From contig JAENRP010000232.1 of NCBI GenBank assembly GCA_024741835.1, forward strand, positions 1 through 62,761: 62,761 nucleotides of DNA. Direction: 5' to 3'. This stretch comes from Diplocarpon mali. Taxonomy: Eukaryota; Ascomycota; Leotiomycetes; Helotiales; Drepanopezizaceae. Under the pieces are notes generated by a model, which saw nothing but the letters and a program-made list of their open reading frames with translations, made no database searches and was not told where the DNA came from. This document shows positions 11,062 to 23,462 of this stretch, one piece after another (within the stretch, counting starts at the first letter, position 1; every line of letters starts with the position of its first letter). A program made the translations under genes and the position numbers.

Positions 11062-14000
11062 CTTTTTAATATAATATACTAAGAAGGAAATAAGTAGCTA
11101 AAAGACCAGCTAGAGTTACAGACTTAAGAAGTACTAAACTTAATTATAGTATAATCTCTAAGATATAGAACAAGGTCTACTTTAGAATTTGCCAAGTCTA
11201 TGCGAATAAGCGAGCCACCTGCTTAAAGGGTTACTATAACTGAATAAGAGATATTACGCTAAGACTCGCTTTAGTAAGGATACCTTAGATATAATAATAA
11301 CACTTTATAAGATAACTTATATAAAGCAGATACTTTAAAATAAATAACCGAATAGTACAACTTTGAAAGAATACCTTATTAACCCTGATTAGGATAGACC
11401 TTAGTTTTATAATACTTAAAGATCCCGAATCTAATACTAATACTACTAATTTAATTAAGAGATAGATCGTTACCACCCTTTGCTATAAGGAGGGGTTTAA
11501 AAGCGCTTCTAGACCTTAACTAAAGTAATACTCAACTATCCTAATATATTATAGAACCTTTGACTTTAGATTAGGCTAAAACCCTTATAAATCTGAGTAA
11601 GATATATATTAAAAAGACTTAATACTTAAGTAGGAAAGATCACCTTAATAAGAAGCTTTATATATTCGCCGATTTATGCTAAAGAGCCTTAATAGACTAG
11701 AGCATATAGTATAGAGCCTTTCCATTTATACTATAAGACTCGGCCTTAACGTACTACTATTAGTACTTGCAAAATAAGAACTTTAAGTTTACTAAGCTAA
11801 TAGAGGCCATTCGGGCCAATTACAAGACCGAAGAGAGAAGTAGCAGATTCCTAAGGAGGTAGTTTCAGCTGACATTTGACCTATTCTAATAAGAAGACTA
11901 TTAAAGGGAGAAACCGATCCTGACCTAACTTAAAAACTATATTAAGGAGCTGCAGAACTTGCAATTAGGCCTATATACTAGTATAAGGAACGATCGATCG
12001 ATTAGAGATAGACTTATATAAGGTATTTCTAAGAATCGGCTTTTTTAAATAGTACTTTTTAAGCTACTAGCGACGTTCCTAGCTTTATTAAATAGCTTAT
12101 AAGCTTGCGTAAGAATAGTTGCCTAAGATAGACCATCTAGACCCTAATACCCTAGTTCGGCTACTAATAGACCCTAATATTATTTAGCTAAGGAGTAAGA
12201 GTAATCTATAGTATACTTTTCAAATAGAAAGATAAAGTTTACCTAAGGTAATAAAAGAGGAATAACCTTCTAACTAAAACCAGGCTATATAGGGTGCATT
12301 ATATATTAGAAAAAGGACTGCTATAATAGCAAGTACTTAAAAGAAGAAAGAGCCGCTTAGAAGTCTCACTATATAGTAAGCCAATAAGCCAAAGGGTATA
12401 AGCTAATAGATAAAATATATAAGGCATACCTTTTATAAAAATATAAAGGAGTATATTTAAAGGGCAATAGGACCGATAAGGATAAGTAGGAAATGTCTTT
12501 AAAAGAGGAGGACCAAGCGATTAGCGACCTTAAGGATAGTAATATCAACTTCACTATAGTATTCCTAGCTTTTAATTAGGAATATGACTTAAGAACTATG
12601 CTTAACTAGCTTAAAAAGCAGAAGGCTAAATACCTCTTAATAATAAGGGTTAATAAACTGATATAAATGGACCTTAAGGTATTTATAATATAGTAGATAG
12701 ATCAATTCTTTTAAAGATTCTTAATTAATATAAGCGCTTTAAATAAAAATATAAGAGGAATCAACTAATTTAAAGCCTTATAAAATATATAAGACGCAGT
12801 TCTAGCTCTACTCAGCGCTAAAAAGTATAAAATTACCTTTAGGGCAGGTTTATAAAATACAATCGGCAAGACAACTGTTCGAATACCAGCAGGCCCTATA
12901 GAGTTCTTAATTGTAGAGGCAGATATACTGTTTTTAATCTACTTGCAATAACTTAATAAAATAGGAGCTAAATATAACAATCTGCGCAATTTGCTTATTA
13001 TTAATAAGGAGAAATACTTAATTATTAGAAAACATAAGCATATATAGCTCTTACTTAATATAATAGAGCAACTTCTAATAACTTTAAAGGGTACGATTAA
13101 TATATGCCACTTAATAGAAATAGAGATCCGAAGGCTATATAAAAGATTTGAATATCCTTTAGTAAAATGCCTTAAATACCTTTTGAACTAGGCCGGTTAT
13201 AACGTCAACTCTAGCATTATAGTAAGAGTAAGGGAAATATGCCGATATTATCAACTCTACGCCAATGCTCCTTATAGATTCTGATTCAAGCTATAAGATA
13301 ATATTAACTTTAATTATACTATATATATTAATATTACTCAGTTTGATAGAAGGAACGCCCTTTATATAATTGACAAAGCAATAGGATTTAAAGCCGCAAG
13401 GTTCTTATAAAAAGGAATAAGAGCATATTCGGCTGATGTAGTATTTTAAGCCTTTAAATTGGCTTGGCTAAATATATATATTAAACCTCTTGATTTTATA
13501 ATATACAACTATAATACTAACTTTAACTTAGTAGAGTTCAAAAGCTCTTTAAGATCTATAGGAATAACCCTTAAACTAATTCCTATAAAGGCGTACTATT
13601 CTATTAGCAAGGTTGAATAGTATCATCGCCCTTTAAGACATGCCTTTAAGATAATAATAGCTAAATACCCTTGATTAAGCGACGATAAGAGGCTATAAAT
13701 AGCTATTAAAGCAATTAATAATATAGCAGGGCCTAATAGAATGATTCTTACTTTACTCGTTTTTAAGGCATATCTAAGGCTAATTGAACTAAATCTACCA
13801 AATCCGTCGGTAGAATAAAGGGCAGCAACAATTAAGAAGGCTATAAAGGAAGTGAAGAAGATCTATACTACTTATAAGGTCAATAACGCTTTAAGTATAA
13901 GAAATGGCCTTAGAACCACTTATATCTACAATTTAAAGCTAAAAGACCTAGTATTAGTATATTAGAAGAAAGGAGGATAGATAGGCCTATTCGAGTTCCT

Positions 14001-15465
14001 AAGCTTAGAGAACGAAACCTATATAGTTAATATTAGCAGTAGAATAAGGCACTTTAGATCGATAAGTATACGTCTATTTAAAATCGATAATAAAGAAAAC
14101 TGCTTAAAGGAAACTAAAGGAATTAAACCTAAGGATTAAACAACTATCAAAAGGGAGTAGAATGCAACCGATATCGATAAAGAAGTAGAGCCCTCTTACT
14201 TAATTGAACCGCAACTTAATAGCTATAAGCAATTGCTAAGAGTAGAGGTTCCCTTTATTAAGCCTATTTCTAATCTTCTTATAATCGATAACAACTATAA
14301 TACTAAGATATAGATATCCTTTAAAGCAAATGATAAGCTATATATAGCTAAATCGGAGGTATTCTTAATAGAGAAGGAGAATAGGGACTAGGAACTATTA
14401 CAAAAGCTATAGGCAGAAGGCAAGATTACTACTCCTAGGCGCCCTTTCTAGCAATCTCGCTTAAAGGAGTACTAAGGGCTAATAAATAGAAGGGTATTCG
14501 TATTAATAAATAAAAATGACCTTGCTATAAAAGGCAAGAGGATCTTCAAATCGAAAATAGTTAATAAGATAAAGGGGAAGGAGATAGATCACCTATTTAA
14601 GAAATCACGCCTAATTATATAAGCTTAGAACGATATTAGTAAGAAGGAGGAAGGTATAATCACTTAATCCTTAACTATCTAATAAGTAAGCTAACGCCTT
14701 TTAATATCACTTTTAATATTAATCTAGGAACACTTTAAAGAATAGGGTAAGAAGGGCATTCTCGGCCTATAGGATATTATATAAGCGTATACCTAAGTAG
14801 CTTCGAAGCTATTATACAATATATTTATATTTCCTCTATAAGATATTGCTAAGCTATTCCCTATAGGTATAGTCTTTAAAGTAGTGCTGCCGCTTTATAG
14901 CATTCCTAAATTAGGAAATCACTAGTTTAGCACCTACTATAAGTACTATTATAGCAATCTTAGTATAACTAACTCAACTTATAACTTCTATCTATTATTA
15001 ACCTTAAGCACTTCTCCCTTTTTCGGTATAATAGGAATATAAATGGACGATACTTTAATACTTGGAGAAGCAGACTTCTTGAAAAAGGAAAAGGATAAGA
15101 TCAAAAGGGTAGGATTCCTTATAAAGCTAATATAATACTTATTAAGCATTGAATTATTGGCTTTTAATAGGTATATTATTTCTTAAGAAGGGGATATAAT
15201 ATATATGCGATAAAAGGGCTAGGGCCAAAGGCTAGAACTAGTCGACACTTCTTAAGAGGGCTATAAGTAATAATACTTAAAGTAGAGAGTAAGAGGAGCT
15301 TATTTAGCTACAATCTACTAGCTAAAAGCTTCCTTCGATTTGTTAACTATAGCCTAACACTAGGATCTAATAGTTTAAGATATAGAGAATCTAAATAAGC
15401 GACTTAAGTAGATCTGAAATAACCCTAAAAGAGGCCTAACTTACTTTGCTATCAATTTGCAAAAC
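11062..15465 (+). pseudogene. Copia-1A gag C-terminus, protease, integrase and RT
   Basis: This continues Copia-1A after Gypsy-A. It is collinear with the minus-strand Copia-1B copy (29460 down to 25231). Recognisable are the gag zinc knuckle (C-I-x2...DCYxSKxLKEE, about 12296-12350), a protease segment (about 12840-12960), a GAG-pre-integrase region (about 13085-13290), integrase (about 13300-13820) and an RT with the MDDTLILG active-site stretch near 15040-15065. The sequence breaks at TTTGCAAAAC (15456-15465), exactly where Copia-1B inserted; the RNase H continues at 30457. Many RIP-type stops. Confidence 0.85.
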
Positions 15466-15764
15466 TGTAGGTTCTATACCGGTAATCGATATTCACGTGA
15501 ATATAGTTGAGTACTTATTGTCAAAAAGAATCTATTATTATATCTGTCTATCTTTACATAACCGAGATGGTACCTTTATACCTATAAATGTCCTCCCTCC
15601 TATAGTCCCTCCTAGCCGCATATAGATATCCTTCCGAGGTCCTCCGGCTGAATAGCCGTCCGAAATACATACGAAACCCCTTATATCGCATATGGTACAG
15701 CTGTGTAGGATGACCCTAGGAACAAGGGCAGCTTGCCTCCTGCATAGGAATCTGCGTACTAACA
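15466..15764 (-). repeat. 3' LTR of Copia-1B
   Basis: 299 bp. On the minus strand it reads TGTTAGTACG at its start and AACCTACA at its end. This is the least damaged copy of the family LTR in the window, with both TG and CA termini intact. Left flank AAAAC. Confidence 0.94.
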
Positions 15765-16001
15765 CCGGCAGTACTCTCTTTTGAAAAGACCTTTTCAACT
15801 CGCATAAGGAAGTACGCAGAACAGGTGCATAAAGGAGGCAGATCGGTAGTAAATAATCAAATGACAACAAAGAATAAAATAGCAAAGACAAATAGCTTGA
15901 TAGCAAAGGCAGGTGTAATAGGTGGTAAGGATAGTATATAGGAAATAGAATAGCAAAGATAAAGGCAAATAGCAAAGAGGGAAAGGAAAGGTGTCCAAGT
16001 G

Positions 16002-16256
16002 TGTTACGACTCGCTCTCGAGCGTGCAGAAGGCGAGAATCGAATGACGCTGACTGTATTACCCTAAGAGGTACGCTATGTAATTGAGAAGAAAAGATAAA
16101 GAAGAAGAGAGAGTCTTTAGTAAAGCTCCTTTAGAATAAGTATAGGTGCATCACTAGCGCGCACGTGATCTAGCCACCTTGCTACTTTAGCAGGCACCTG
16201 ACTTTGTGCACCTAACTAATACGTGATATAACTATATATATAATGCGGCTATAATA
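16002..16256 (-). repeat. 3' LTR of Gypsy-B
   Basis: 255 bp, repeated at 22899-23153. On + it starts TGTTACGACTCG and ends in a RIP-altered ACA (ATA). A diverged solo relative lies at 41788-42024 in the opposite orientation. Confidence 0.94.
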
Positions 16257-16269
16257 CTACCCCTCCCCT

Positions 16270-19200
16270 TTGAAAAACTGCGCTTGCGCAATTGTATCTA
16301 TAGGCGTATTATCCTCTAGTTCCCTATAATCGTTAACTCCCTTATTATATGACCTAAGCCAGCTTAATAGCGCCCTTAGTAGCCCCTTAGCTTAAGGGTT
16401 TTTTAAATGGAAGTCTTAAATAGCATGCGGCGCCATTATAGCATTAGAGCATAGGTACTATTCAAGGTCTTTATTAGCTCCTTTCCACTTAATCTGATAT
16501 TCGAGCTTCTTAGCTTAAATATAAGATCTAATTATTTCTTTTATCTCCTATTCCTCTTATTCTGGCAGTACTTTAATTAGAGCAAGAGGTTCTTAAGCTT
16601 GGCCTAGCAAAGGGTTAGGAATATACTTTCGCAGTGAGTGGGAGTAGAATATAGGGTAGATCGAATAGAGCGAATTAGGCAATTGTACCTTCCAGCTTTC
16701 TCCCAGCTTTTCTAGTACTTTTACTAGGCTATACTACTTGTCAGAGAGCTTTCGGCTCGGCCGGTCCAGTTTCCAATTCTTAGTACTAATTAGCATATTA
16801 TCTCTTATAGTCCAATCAACTGGCCGGCGGTAGAGATCTACAAGCCGTTTCATTTTAGCTTATTATGCTTAAAGAGACAACTAGGCGAATTGGACTACTT
16901 TTTAAGCTCTAGTAGCTATGCAGAGTGCCGTTTTACGATTTACTCTCTCAATTGCTATCTGTAGAGGCTCTGGGTTAATTAAATTCCACAAGGAGCGAGC
17001 TTTGTAGCCGTTTAGCACTTAGAAAGGGGAAATTTGCCCTAGGGATTCGTAAGGCAAGGTCAATTGGGCAATATCTATTAAAGGCAAGAGACGACTCCAA
17101 TTGTCTTAGTAGTATAAGTAGAACGGTCTGAGGCGTTGTTTTAAGTACTAGTTTATAATCTTAGTTTGGCTGTTAACGTTAGGGTTATAGGCTATAGTTA
17201 GCTTAACCTTTATACTTAGTATCCGATAGAGTTCTTTTTAAAAGGAAGAGACGAATTAGGCGCCTCTATCTAATAGAATTAAGTCAGGCATACTAAAATA
17301 GCGTATCTAGTGAACTAAAAACAACTTTGCAAGGCCTTTTGCGTCGATCGAATTATAGTATAGAACCGAAACTGCCTTCTTTAATAACCTATCGATAATT
17401 ATAAGGGCAAAATTATAACCGAGTTCGTCAAGCAGAAGCTCTATAAAATCTATTATCAAGTGTTAGTAAGCTCGTTCGGGAATTGGCAAAGGTTATAGGA
17501 AACCTGGGGTCTTATTACAATAAGCTTTTATTCTTAAATAACAATAGTTTTAGATGTAAGTGCCGACGTTGCTACTAAGACTTTTCCAATAGTATTTTCT
17601 TCCTACTAGAAGTCTTATTTTCCTAATCCTAGCGTATATAACGCAAGGTTGCTTATGCATATAATGAATCAGGGCTATTTGCAGTTCGGGAGGTTGGGAT
17701 AGTATAACGAATCTACCTTAGAAGAAGAGTTTGCCTTAGCTGAATTTATAGTCGAGGCTATGCTTCTGCGCCTTGTCTCGGAATTTCTATAGCTTAAGGG
17801 AGGTCTTATTAGCTTAAATGACCTCGTCGATAATATAGTAGCTTGCCATGTTATACTCGACCCTAGACGTTAGGTCGGCAGGTGCCTCTATTGGCGCGAT
17901 TGGCACGGTCGTTACTCGTAGGCCGGGCCTGGGAGTAGAATCGCCTCTAGTAGCGAGCACTTTTATAAAGAGCTTGTCGTTAGGTAAGAGCTGCTGGTGG
18001 CGTAAAGCTCGTTTCCTGGCCTTAAGAGGGGTCAGCTCCTGGTCTTAATATAAGAGTGTATTAGCCAGCGTATTCGTCGTGCCTATTTAGTATATGATAA
18101 GGAAGTTGAAATTAGCGAAGAACTCCGCCTAGCGAGCCTGCTGGGCTATTAAGTCCTTAGTTGTTATAAAGTACTCGAGGGCCTTATGATTTGTATATAC
18201 GTATACTGTTTTCTAGGCCCTAAGTAGCTCTGCCTTATACTAGTAGAACGATTTAAAAATCGCTAAGAGCTCCTTATTATAAATAGGGTAATTCAGCTCA
18301 GCGTTATTTATCGTCTTTAAGAAGTACCCGATTGAGTGGTAATTATTATCTTCCTAGAGTTAGAAGAGTACGCCGGCGACTACGCCGTCGGAGGCGTCGG
18401 TCTCAAGCCTTGTCTACTTTCGAGGGTAATAGTAGTATAAAATCGGGGTTGTTTGAAGGCTTGAGCGCAGAGCTTCCTAAGCTTCCTTACAAGTGTTATT
18501 AAAGTCAAAAGGAACGTTTCCTATAAGAGCTATCAAAGGTCGGCAGATACAACTATAGCCTTGAATGAACCTTCGGTAGAAGTTACAGAACCTAAGGAAG
18601 CTCTGTACGCTGCGTACGTTCTTAGTGTATTTCCACTCCTAAATGACTAAGACCTTATTAGGATTTACCTCAATTCCATGAACTCTGATAATAAACCTTA
18701 GGAACCTAGTCTTAATAACCTTGAACTCGCTTTTCTTAATATCTACTTAAAGGCTATGGCATTAGAGAATTCCTAAGATCTTCTTAATATAAATCTTATA
18801 GTTAAGGGAGTTTTCTAAGTAGATTAGAATATCATCTAAGTAGGTAGAGTAGAAATCGTCGAGGTGGTTAAGGAGAATATTATTAATAAACCTTTGAAAG
18901 GTAGCAGGCCTATTTATTAGCCCGAATGGCAAAACCTTATATTTATAGGTCCTATAATACGTGCGAAAGGTAGTCAGGTCTTTAGCGTCAGCTAATATAT
19001 AGATATAGTAGAAGGCTTATTATATATCGATTTTTATAAAAACACAAGCTTTTAATATGCGTGCTATTATCTTATTAATAAGGGGAATCAGGTAGAGGTC
19101 TTTCTTTATTAGAGCGTTTAGTTTCTAGTAATCGATATATAGACGTAGGGAGCTATTAGCTTTTCTAATAAAGAGGATTAGGGCTGCCTAAGGGGAACTC

Positions 19201-20640
19201 GAAGCTTCAATAAATCCTTTATATAGGTTCTTGAGAATATAGCTCTTGACCTCTGAGAGCTGTTCGTCAGTAAGGCGGCAGAGGGGTTCGATTATCAAGT
19301 TGTTCTCGCCTATTAGCTCGATTTTATAATCTACCCCTAGTCTGGGTTCCGGCAGCTGATCGGAGGCCTGGCGACTAAAGACGTTCTTGAACTTAGCGTA
19401 CTAAGGCAGGAGCTTCTAGTCTATTAGCTTATTATTGCTCTTATACTTAGCTTGCAGCGCCGAACTAAGGCCAAGGGAGCTAATTTCAGCTTACCTAACC
19501 GATTCTCGGCGATTGATTTCTTAGTCTAGATTGTAAATAGAGCTTACGAATGTGAACTCTTTAGGCGCCGGTTCTTAAGTCTATATAGCTCGTCTTACCC
19601 TAGTCGTAAAGCAGTAGTAGAGGGCGCCGATTGCTAAGGCTGAGATCAGGCTGATCTGGTAAGCCGGCTTTAAAGTAGCGTTCCTCTTTACTAGGAGAGG
19701 GAGTAAGGGGTCTAGTACTCCTAGCAAGGCCTTCTTTATACAGTTCAGATCTCTTTTCAAGTCTTTAAAGAAACTGCTATCCCTAGGTTTATAAAAGGCC
19801 ATAGGAGTAGGAATCGAATTAGCATATTTCACTCGCGGGCCAGGACTAGGAGTAGGATTCGAGTTCGCAGATTTCACTCGCGGGCCGGGACCAGGAGTGG
19901 GATTCGAGTTCGCAGATTTCACTCGCGGGCCGGGACCGGGAGTGGGATTCGAGGTGCTATTGCTTGCTAGCACCGAGAGCTAGGCTCGAGCCATTCTCAG
20001 GTCTTCGTCCTCGGCGTCTATCATAGCTGCTCGACAATCGACATCTTGCTAGGCTATTAGGGGTTTTATTAGCTATGAGAGATCGATTAGTACGCGTCAA
20101 TTAAAATAGAAGACGATAGGCATATCCTTAAGCTAAGAGATACTGTTTTTCCCTTTTCTATAGGATTATTTAAAGTCATAGTGCTTTAGGAACTTCCTGC
20201 CGATCAAAACGTCGGTTGCTCCTAAGCTTATGATTAGGAAAGGGAAGTTTATTCATCGCCTATTGATTGTAAGGGTAAGTAAGATAGCGAATCGAATGGT
20301 TTCTCCCTCGAGGCCATTATAGCTAATAGGGGTAATCGGTTTAGGCAGTTTAATGAACTTCACCTCAAGTCTTTAAGAGAGCTAGTATACTAAAGACGTC
20401 TTAATAATACCGAAAATATTAGCTCTACTATTAATATAGGCAACTGTTTTAATAAATGATCCATTTCAAGCTAGTTCTATAAGAACCAAGAACTAGCGGC
20501 CGCCTATTAATAGGCAGGAATCAAAATCTAAGTCTTTCTACAAATTGTAACCTATACTATAGTAGGAGTCTTTGCCACAGCTTAGCAGTTTCCTAATAGC
20601 AGGTCGTTTTCCATCTTAACTTTAGCTACCATAAACTCGC
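16270..20640 (-). pseudogene. Gypsy-B pol: protease, RT, RNase H, integrase, chromodomain
   Basis: The minus-strand translation gives a protease-like VLIGRKFLKHYDF (about 20165-20205), the proline-rich repeat segment at 19811-19953, and an RT with [11 protein letters not shown] (about 19115-19150) and the YLDDILIYLEN active site (about 18815-18850). RNase H and integrase regions follow (about 18400-16700). Near 16430-16560 a chromodomain-like stretch reads KLEYQIKWKGANKDLEWY, the last Trp being TAG in the DNA. The same C-terminal module occurs in Gypsy-A. RIP-type stops interrupt all domains, but one 130-codon open stretch remains (19581-19973). Confidence 0.86.
19811..19953 (-). repeat. Three tandem 45-bp units coding a 15-residue TPGPGPRVKSANSNP repeat
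   Basis: Three near-identical 45-bp units keep the Gypsy-B frame. The most damaged unit reads PTPMAF/YANSIP at its edge, while the inner two read NPTPGPGPRVKSANS. They lie between the protease and RT portions. The core DNA, ACTCGCGGGCCGGGACC followed by GGGAGT, is GC-rich and nearly palindromic. It is the same motif found in Copia-O. Confidence 0.85.
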
Positions 20641-21895
20641 CTTACTTCTTTAGCTTTAGGCAGTCTATCGTATAGTGACCGGGGGCTCTGCAGTTATAGC
20701 AGAGACCAGATGACGGCTTTAGGCTGGCAGACCTTTCTCAATAAGTCGCTAGCAAGGGGGAATAAGTATAAGGAGCTAGGGAGGTAGCTATAGCAGTAGG
20801 TCTCTATGACTCCCTTTTCAGTATGCTAAGGACGCGGTCCTTCGCAGGAGAGAACGCGACAGCAGGGGCGACTCGTCGAGCGTTATAGGCCTCTTTTTAC
20901 TTAATATTACAGGCCTCGCAGTCCGCAATAGCTAAGAACTCATCTAAAGTAGTATAATTATTATTCATTTTATACTTCTCTACTCGAAGGTCGTTCTTTA
21001 AAGCCAGGGAGACCTTTTCACAAATATCATCAAACCAGTAAGACTGATCGATCTTTCCAGCTATAGCAAGGGTGACGAACTTGGATCGGAACTCGTTGTA
21101 TAATAATGAACTTATAGTTAGCCTGCTATATTTGAGCTTAGCGGATTGAATATAGTTGTGGTTAAAGAACCTCTAATCCAAGACCTTAAGGACGTCGGCA
21201 GCATATATAAACTTACTAGCAAAGACAGGATCTATATATTATAGGATCAGGTTCTAAGCTTCACCTATTATATACTTAAAGTAGGCAGTGATCTGGTCCT
21301 CTCTTAAAGTGAAGTTGCCTAAGTACTCTTAAATGAATACTTTTATAGCCATCTTTCAAGCGTTATAGGTGATTTCGCCTTAGTAGTTGCTAAAATGGGT
21401 TTAAGGGTACTTAATTCGATAGGGGTCGACGGCTGGGATTAAAGGTCTGATAATTAGGAGGTAGTAGTCTAGGGGAGGCAGCAAGTCGGCGGTAAGGGAC
21501 TGAGTGTTCCAAGGGCTAGCACTTAAGGAAGAAGGGGCAGCAGCATTATTTTAGAGAGCGGCGGCTATAGCAGCGCTAATGAGGTTCGCGATTTCGGCCT
21601 GCTAAGCAGCTGAAAAGAGAGGGGCCGACATAGTAAGGGTAGACGTCGGTTCTTCCTTGACTTTAATCAACAGAAGGGGAGTATTTCGAGAATCCACTCG
21701 CAGTCCAGGACCAGGAGTAAAATCTATACTAAGGGAGGTAGCTTCTTAAGTAGGCTTAGGAGGGGGAATATCTCTAGGACCGGGGTTGGCAGTAAGGCCT
21801 ATAGAACTAGAACTGGTAGTAGTAAGGCCTAGAGAACTGGTGGCAGTAAGGCCTAGTAGAGGTGCGGTTAACCTTTCACTCCTTTTAAATGGCAT
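20640..21895 (-). pseudogene. Gypsy-B gag
   Basis: A good start codon at 21895 opens MPFKRSERLTAPLLGL. The frame continues with RIP-type stops through a gag-like capsid region (YNEFRSKFVTLAIAGKI, about 21055-21105). It ends in an intact retroviral zinc knuckle CYNCRAPGHYTIDC (about 20655-20700; C-x2-C-x4-H-x4-C). Near its N-terminus one copy of the TPGPGLRVDS motif is in frame (21694-21729). It would form the particle core; it is dead here. Confidence 0.8.
21694..21729 (-). repeat. Single TPGPGLRV motif in Gypsy-B gag
   Basis: On the minus strand this reads D-F-T-P-G-P-G-L-R-V-D-S in the gag frame. The DNA core, CACTCGCAGTCCAGGACC then AGGAGT, is another copy of the near-palindromic motif. 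Confidence 0.75.
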
Positions 21896-22321
21896 AAGAT
21901 TGGAGGTTACGAGTACTAACTCTCTCTATATTATTTAGTTTAGTCTAGAGGGACCTAATGCTAAATAGTGACCTATTTAAAAGGGGGAAGATTAGTACAG
22001 GCGGAGCTGTGTATATTCTTAAAGCCTTTTAGTAGAGTATGTATTGAGGTATTATAGGTTTATAGATCTTAAGAAAGAAGGTTTTACTTCGGGATTACGT
22101 CTCTTTACTAATTAGGAGTTGCAATAAGGTTGCCTAGGAGTGCAGTGCAAATCCGGGGAAGTAGGGTCCGAGGATCTAAAGCTTATCACTCTACTAAAGT
22201 TGACTTAGTCTCTAACAGTATAGTATAACCTACTAAGGCTGATTAAGTCTCTATATATATATATAGGTATAGGTCCCCCAGTTTGTACTTAAGTGTTTTA
22301 AAGGAAGGAGTAAAGGGCTTC

Positions 22322-22514
22322 AAAGAGTGTAAGGAGAGTTGTCGACGAGTATGGTCGATAAGGAGTATAAAGAAGGTCGACGACTTATTCGCAAGGAGGG
22401 GTCTTTAAGGAGTCGAGTTATATTCGAGGCTTTCGCAAAAGAGGGGGAGTATTAAAGAGTATAAGGAGAGTTGTTAATAAGTATATTATCGATGAGTATA
22501 AGGTCAATGAAAAG
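22322..22514. repeat. Imperfect duplication in the Gypsy-B leader
   Basis: Two about 60-bp related blocks (22322-22383 and 22454-22514) both begin AAAGAGT(G/A)TAAGGAGAG and contain TCGATRAGGAGTATA-like segments. They lie in the untranslated leader between the 5' LTR and gag. No function can be assigned. Confidence 0.55.
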
Positions 22515-22898
22515 AGTAGTATAGAGTATTTATAAGGGAGGGAGAGAGTTGGGAAGAGAAAAGTTATTATACTGCTTTAGGCAGTAGCTTATGCTAGCGA
22601 AGCGAGGGCATAGTGAATAATTTTTTTCGAATTAAACTTAAAGGTGAATCTCCGTTTGCAAAATGAAGGAAGAGGTAAAGGGTCGAAAAAACGAGCTGAT
22701 CTCGTATTCGAAGGTTGTTCAGCTTTCTCTGAAAACTAGATCAGTGAGATAATCTAGGCGCTACGTACGAGTTGCTTAGGGCAGTTCGTAGTAGAAGTCG
22801 AAATCGAGAGATTGAGTTGCTTAAGGCAGTTCGAAATGACGATTCTAAAGGTGGTAGATATTAAGCTTCTTAGCGAAGGTTGAGTTGATCTTTTCTTA

Positions 22899-23153
22899 TA
22901 TTACAACTCGCTCTCAAGCGTATAGAAGGCGAGAATCGAATGACGCTGACTATATTACCCTAAGAGGTACGCTATATAATTGAGAAGAAAAGATAAAGAA
23001 GAAGAGAGAGTCTCTAGTAGAGCTCCTTTAAAATAAGTACAGGTGCATCACTAGCGCGCATATGATCTAGCCACCTTGCTACCTTAGCGGGCACCTGACT
23101 TCGTGCACCTGACCAATACGTGACATAACCGTATACGTAATGCGGCCGTAATA
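22899..23153 (-). repeat. 5' LTR of Gypsy-B
   Basis: 255-bp partner of 16002-16256, with the AAGTG duplication at 23154-23158. Its + strand start TATTAC is a RIP-altered TGTTAC. Confidence 0.94.
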
Positions 23154-23462
23154 AAGTGATGGAAGCAATCTAAAGTCTTTGTTCGAGCCTTGTAGTAGTG
23201 CGATTGTAATCCGGTTGCGTTCTGGTAGGTTCGAGACTCTTTGTTGAAGAGTCATCTGGAGTTGTAATCCACTATGGCTATAAATCATAATGATCTATAG
23301 AAGGGAAAAGAGGGGCCTTTGAGAAGGCATATATATCGAGCTTCCTTCCTCCTTTGATCTCTCAACTCCAACTCCTACTTCTTATAAGTAGGTCGATTCC
23401 CCCTCTTACTTTTGAATTGATTAACCCTTTGGTAGATCTTATCCCATATTAACTTATTACCA

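Larger units (their letters stand above)
16002..23153 (-). mobile_element. Gypsy-B: full-length Ty3/gypsy chromovirus inserted in Copia-1B
   Basis: Two 255-bp LTRs (16002-16256 and 22899-23153) are flanked by a perfect AAGTG duplication (15997-16001, 23154-23158). On the minus strand the 3' LTR is preceded by a purine tract AAAGGGGAGGGGTAG (16257-16271), almost identical to that of Gypsy-A. The interior carries gag and pol on the minus strand and ends in a chromodomain. The LTR sequence is unrelated to Gypsy-A. It has no antisense gene in its short 3' region. About 1 kb of leader (21896-22898) holds no recognisable coding sequence. Confidence 0.95.

Noticed and set aside
15538..15998. Open frames of 145 and 67 codons across the Copia-1B 3' LTR
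   Set aside because: They translate LTR sequence and repeats of CTTTGCTATT type; the same LTR elsewhere has different stops, so it is not coding.
17848..18048. 66-codon + strand frame inside Gypsy-B
   Set aside because: It lies opposite to the Gypsy-B pol coding strand and has no similarity or splice support, unlike the antisense genes of Copia-1 and Gypsy-A.
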